64,000 nucleotides of DNA from positions 62,001-126,000 of the forward strand of contig JAIXXN010000019.1 in assembly GCA_027490725.1 (NCBI GenBank), given 5' to 3'. Positions within the stretch are counted from its first letter, which is position 1. The number at the start of each line of letters is the position of its first letter. The notes below the pieces were generated by a model. That model was not told where the DNA came from. It searched no databases and saw nothing but the letters and a program-made list of their open reading frames with translations. Both the position numbers and the translations under genes were made by a program. Origin of the DNA: Oxalobacteraceae bacterium (lineage in GTDB: Bacteria; Pseudomonadota; Gammaproteobacteria; Burkholderiales; Burkholderiaceae_D). Below are positions 60,727 through 64,000 of the stretch, one piece after another.

Positions 60727-61968
60727 ATGTACAAGTACCGTTTAAGTGGCCTTGCCGCTGCGGCGCTGGCGGCAGTGTCGCTGGCGACGGGCGCGCAGGC
60801 CGCAGGACCACGCGCCGAAGTGCTGCACTGGTGGACTTCCAGCAGCGAGTCGGCCGCCGTGCGTAAATATGCCGATTCCTACCGCGCTGCCGGTGGTGTC
60901 TGGGTCGATACCGCCGTTGCCGGTGCCGATCAGGCCAAGGCCGTCGCCATCAATCGCATCATCGGCGGTAATCCGCCAACCGCTGCACAATTCAATACCA
61001 CTAAACAGTTCCGGGATCTGATCGAACAGGGTTCGCTGAACAATGTCGACGATATCGCTGCGCGTGACAAATGGGACCAGCTACTGCCGGCGCCCATGCT
61101 CGATGTGATCCGCGTAAAGGGGCATTACTACGCGCTGCCGGTCGATATCCATATGTCGACCTGGATCTGGTACTCCAAGGCCGCCTTCAAGAAAGCCGGC
61201 ATCGTCAAGGAACCAGCCACGCCGGACGAACTGTTTGCCGCACTGGATAAACTCAAGGCTGCCGGGCTGGTGGGATTAGCCCACGGCGGTCAGGCATGGC
61301 AGGAAAATATTCTGTTCCAGGCCATGCTGGCCAATATCGGCGGCAAGGATCTGTATCTGGCGGTGCTGCGCGATCGCGATCCGAAAGCGCTTAACTCGGA
61401 AGCCTTCCGTAAGGTGCTGAGCGCGTTCAAGCGCCTGCAAAGCTATGTCGATACCGGTTCGCCGAATCGCAACTGGAACGACGCCACCGCAATGCTGATT
61501 AGCGGCAAAGCTGGCGTGCAGATTATGGGCGACTGGGCCAAGGGCGAATTCGCTGCGGCGCGCCAGAGTGCGGGCAAGGATTTTGGCTGTATCGCCGGTC
61601 TGGGCGCCAACGTACCGTATCTGATTCAGGGCGATGCCTTCGTGTTCCCGAAAACCTCGAATGCCGATGCGGTGAAGGCGCAGAAGCTGCTGGCGACCGC
61701 AATGATGGCGCCCGCCGCGCAGCTCGAATTCAGCAAGCTGAAAGGCTCACTACCGGTACGTAGCGATGTCGATGTGTCGTCGATGGACGCCTGCGCGCAG
61801 GCCGGGATGGCCATCATGAAAGATAAATCGCGACAGGTCGGGATGATCGAAGTCTATCTGACCCCGGACCAGAACGGCGCCCTGCAAGATGTACTGACGG
61901 CATTCTGGAATACCCGCATGCCGGTGGAAAAAGCGCAGAAGAGCATCGCGTCAGCCTTGCTCGATTAA
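60727..61968 (+). CDS. Sugar ABC transporter substrate-binding protein
   Basis: A 413-residue periplasmic binding protein of the CUT1 (family 1) type. Signal peptide to AQA (about residue 25), then VLHWWTSSSESAAVRKYAD, resembling glucose/mannose receptors of the GtsA kind. ATG 60727 has an AGGAGA site; an upstream ATG (60694) lacks one. No permease or ATPase genes follow in this window; LacI and a glycosidase come next. Membrane subunits may lie beyond the right edge or elsewhere. Confidence 0.9.
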   Translation: MYKYRLSGLAAAALAAVSLATGAQAAGPRAEVLHWWTSSSESAAVRKYADSYRAAGGVWVDTAVAGADQAKAVAINRIIGGNPPTAAQFNTTKQFRDLIEQGSLNNVDDIAARDKWDQLLPAPMLDVIRVKGHYYALPVDIHMSTWIWYSKAAFKKAGIVKEPATPDELFAALDKLKAAGLVGLAHGGQAWQENILFQAMLANIGGKDLYLAVLRDRDPKALNSEAFRKVLSAFKRLQSYVDTGSPNRNWNDATAMLISGKAGVQIMGDWAKGEFAAARQSAGKDFGCIAGLGANVPYLIQGDAFVFPKTSNADAVKAQKLLATAMMAPAAQLEFSKLKGSLPVRSDVDVSSMDACAQAGMAIMKDKSRQVGMIEVYLTPDQNGALQDVLTAFWNTRMPVEKAQKSIASALLD

Positions 61969-62066
61969 GTGTTGCGCGCCATCGACCGGCAGGCGCGCCT
62001 GCTTGTCACCGCGGCGCGCCATGCGGTATGCTTGCCGCCGCACAGAACGAAGGGACAGAGGAACTC

Positions 62067-63080
62067 GTGGCAACCATTAAAGACGTAGCCCGCCTCGCGG
62101 GAGTAGGACTGGGCACGGCGTCGCGGGTGATCAGCGGTAAGGGCTCGGTATCGCAGGCCACGCTGGAAAAGGTCCGCAAGGCCATTGAAGAACTGGATTT
62201 CCGCCCCTCGCATGCGGCGCGTACCCTGCTGTCCGGCAGTTCGCAGATGATCGGTGTGTATATTCCGTATCTGAGCGGGACGTTCTATACGCCGATTCTG
62301 CAATCGATCTACACCGAGCTGCGCGCGGCCGGCCTGAATATGGTGGTCGCTTTCGGTGTGGGCGAAGGCAATGCACGTCAGCAGGCCATCGAGGGTATGA
62401 ACTTTCTGATCGAGCGGGGCAGCGATGGCCTGATCGTGATGACCAACTCGCTGGAAGAAGAGGACTTTGCCGCACTGGGGCCGTTTCAGGCACGCGTGGT
62501 GGTGATCAACCATGCGTTTGCGAATATCGCCGAGCAGTGTTTTACGGTCGATCACGAAGCGGGCGGACGCATCGCCGCGCGCGCCTTGCTGGCGCAGCAG
62601 CACCGCAAGATCGCCGTGATCGCCGGACGTGCCAGCGCCCCTGATAATCAGGCACGTATCGCCGGTTTTATGGCCGAGCTTTCGGCGGCGGGCATCGCAC
62701 CGGAGTCGGTGTGGATGGAAGATGGCAAATTTTCGCCGGAAGGTGGCTGGGCCTGTGCCGAGCACCTGCTGGCGTCGGGCTATGAATTTACTGCGCTGTT
62801 CTGTGCCAATGATGAAATGGCAGTGGGGGCGCTGTCCTGCTTCCAGCAGGCCGGGGTCACGGTACCGCAGCAGGTGTCGGTGCTCGGTTATGACGATACC
62901 CACAGTGCCGACTTTACCGCGCCGCGCCTGACTAGCGTGCACATTCCGTGGAGCGAAATGACGCTGAACGGTTTGAATTTCCTGCTCAACCGTTGCTACG
63001 ATATGGCGCGCCCCGTGGAGCGTGAGTATCAGTTGCAGGTCACCGAGCGTGCTTCGCTGGCAGTGGCGCGACACAAGTAA
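62067..63080 (+). CDS. LacI-family transcriptional regulator
   Basis: A 337-residue repressor with GTG start and AGAGGAA site. The helix-turn-helix (TIKDVARLAGVGLGTASRVISG) and hinge helix (SHAARTLLSG) precede a sugar-binding periplasmic-protein-like domain (MIGVYIPYLSGTFYTPIL to the end). Two similar palindromes, before the sugar-binding protein gene (60546-60567) and the glycosidase gene (63132-63149), are its likely targets. The inducer is probably a glucose-type mono- or disaccharide from beta-glucan. Confidence 0.93.
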   Translation: MATIKDVARLAGVGLGTASRVISGKGSVSQATLEKVRKAIEELDFRPSHAARTLLSGSSQMIGVYIPYLSGTFYTPILQSIYTELRAAGLNMVVAFGVGEGNARQQAIEGMNFLIERGSDGLIVMTNSLEEEDFAALGPFQARVVVINHAFANIAEQCFTVDHEAGGRIAARALLAQQHRKIAVIAGRASAPDNQARIAGFMAELSAAGIAPESVWMEDGKFSPEGGWACAEHLLASGYEFTALFCANDEMAVGALSCFQQAGVTVPQQVSVLGYDDTHSADFTAPRLTSVHIPWSEMTLNGLNFLLNRCYDMARPVEREYQLQVTERASLAVARHK

Positions 63081-63088
63081 AACAGGGT

Positions 63089-63122
63089 AAAAAGTGGGCA
63101 GGAGGGTTGGTCCACTTTTTTT
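63089..63122 (+). terminator. Terminator-like hairpin after the LacI gene
   Basis: AAAAAGTGG pairs with CCACTTTTT across a 14-base loop, followed by further T residues. It separates lacI-type gene and glycosidase gene. Confidence 0.75.
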
Positions 63123-63131
63123 CAGTGGTGG

Positions 63132-63149
63132 TTTGGAAACGATTCCAAA
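63132..63149 (+). promoter_or_regulatory. LacI-family operator before the glycosidase gene
   Basis: TTTGGAAAC/GATTCCAAA, an 18-bp palindrome with one mismatched pair, ending 15 bases before the ATG. It shares GGAAACG/CGTTTCC-type arms with the site at 60546-60567. Confidence 0.78.
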
Positions 63150-63164
63150 AAAGCCGGAGGGGCG

Positions 63165-64000
63165 ATGTTCACGACACGATTGCGCTGGGTTGCCGTTTTG
63201 CTGACAGGCTTGCTGACAAGCCTAGTGTCGGCGGCACCGACATGGGCGCAAAGCGCCGCGGCCAGCAGCGTGCCGACGCCTGCCCCCGTCTCCGCGCTGC
63301 GCGCCGGCTTGCCGATGCTGCACACGGCGGGCGGCCGCTGGCTGGACGCCGACGCTCAGCCGGTGGCGCTGCGCGGCATCAACCTCGGAAACTACCTGAT
63401 GCAGGAGTTCTGGATGATGGGACAGGGCAGTGCCGGCATTGACGACCAGTGCAAGCTGGAAGCGGTGCTGGATCGGCGTTTCGGTTACGCCGAACGGGAA
63501 CGCCTGTACCGCCTGTTTCGCGACAACTGGATGAGCGCGCGGGACTGGGATCTGCTGCCGCAACTGAAGCTCAATCTGGTGCGCCTGCCGTTCATCTACA
63601 GCGTACTGGAAGACGAACGTCAGCCCTACCAGCTGCGTGCCGACGCCTGGCACTACCTCGATCAGGTGATTGCCGAAGCAGAGCAGCGCGGCATCTACGT
63701 GATCCTGGATCTACATGGTGCGGTGGGCAGTCAGGGCTGGGAACATCACAGCGGCTGCGCCGGAAAAAACCTTTACTGGAGCACCCCCGAGTATCAGCAG
63801 CGCACCATCTGGCTGTGGCAACAGATCGCCGCGCGCTACAGGGATCGCGGCGCGGTGGCTGGCTACAGCATACTCAATGAGCCGTGGGGCACCACGCCGG
63901 AAAATCTGGCGCAGGTGATGGGCACCCTGTATAGCGCGATTCGTGCCATCGATCCGAATCACGTGATCATCCTGCCCGGCCATCACCTTGGCATCGATGC
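63165..64000 (+). CDS. Glycoside hydrolase family 5 enzyme, partial (cut by window end)
   Basis: The reading frame is open from ATG 63165 (CGGAGGGG site) to the end of the window, 278 residues so far. A signal peptide ends near WAQ (about residue 29), so it is exported. GH5 features are RGINLGNYLMQEFW (near residue 70), NLVRLPFIYS, VILDLHGAVGSQGWEHHSG and the acid/base glutamate in SILNEPWG (E239). The nucleophile glutamate lies beyond the edge. The first motif resembles exo-beta-1,3-glucanases of GH5_9 more than classical cellulases. Beta-glucan breakdown is inferred, with uptake by the neighbouring sugar-binding protein. Confidence 0.88.
   Translation, partial: MFTTRLRWVAVLLTGLLTSLVSAAPTWAQSAAASSVPTPAPVSALRAGLPMLHTAGGRWLDADAQPVALRGINLGNYLMQEFWMMGQGSAGIDDQCKLEAVLDRRFGYAERERLYRLFRDNWMSARDWDLLPQLKLNLVRLPFIYSVLEDERQPYQLRADAWHYLDQVIAEAEQRGIYVILDLHGAVGSQGWEHHSGCAGKNLYWSTPEYQQRTIWLWQQIAARYRDRGAVAGYSILNEPWGTTPENLAQVMGTLYSAIRAIDPNHVIILPGHHLGID

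Overview
The window is about 64 kb of GC-rich, densely coded chromosomal DNA. It most likely comes from a betaproteobacterium of the Burkholderiales, with an Oxalobacteraceae-like flavour. The clues are the rplI-dnaB start, DUF47/PiT phosphate genes, Bug/TctC-type receptors, a CCxG-type PEP-CTERM protein, a PhoH with a long Ala/Lys/Pro-rich head and a complete arn lipid A cluster. No rRNA operon, CRISPR array, prophage or insertion sequence was seen. One tRNA (Pro, GGG) is present. No stretch over 300 bases lacks a gene.

Layout. 1-4.8 kb: rplI, dnaB, a DUF47/PiT phosphate uptake pair and a metallophosphoesterase. 4.8-5.7 kb (-): a metallo-beta-lactamase-fold hydrolase. 5.9-19.5 kb (+): a signalling-plus-adhesin block with GAF/HD-GYP c-di-GMP phosphodiesterase, CHASE2 adenylate/guanylate cyclase, a 2309-residue two-partner-secretion exoprotein, its TpsB pore and a FecR-domain exported protein. 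19.5-23.4 kb: copper module (copA, cueR, a TauE family permease, copZ) with two MerR-type promoters. 23.4-24.6 kb: a HicB-like protein without a partner and a PEP-CTERM protein. 24.8-35.2 kb (-): PhoH, a peroxiredoxin and the arn cluster, with arnA split into two genes. 35.4-38.4 kb: alanine-type aminotransferase, homoserine dehydrogenase and an RraB-like protein.

38.4-47.1 kb is a sensory transport module: a 2CSK_N/TctE-like kinase and TctD-like regulator (-), then a porin, a Bug/TctC receptor and an ABC transporter (+). The porin and the receptor each have the same direct-repeat box placed identically before the -10, which points to shared control by the adjacent regulator. 47.3-51.5 kb: an MFS-acyltransferase fusion and a diguanylate cyclase (-). 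51.7-58.2 kb: an RND efflux operon followed by its TetR-type regulator, with a perfect palindrome upstream. 58.3-60.5 kb: tRNA-Pro, a YitT permease, a small TonB_C protein and a VOC protein. 60.5-64 kb: a sugar module (solute-binding protein, LacI regulator and a GH5 glycosidase cut by the window end) with two matching LacI-type operators. The strong promoter of this module is followed by an intrinsic terminator before the first gene.

The most noteworthy signals are the repeat-controlled porin/Bug/ABC module, the cyclase/HD-GYP/TPS/FecR locus in which adhesin and FecR protein each end with a lone cysteine, and the short LacI-controlled leader or small RNA at about 60.54-60.63 kb. All functions are read from sequence motifs and remembered family knowledge; no search was run.
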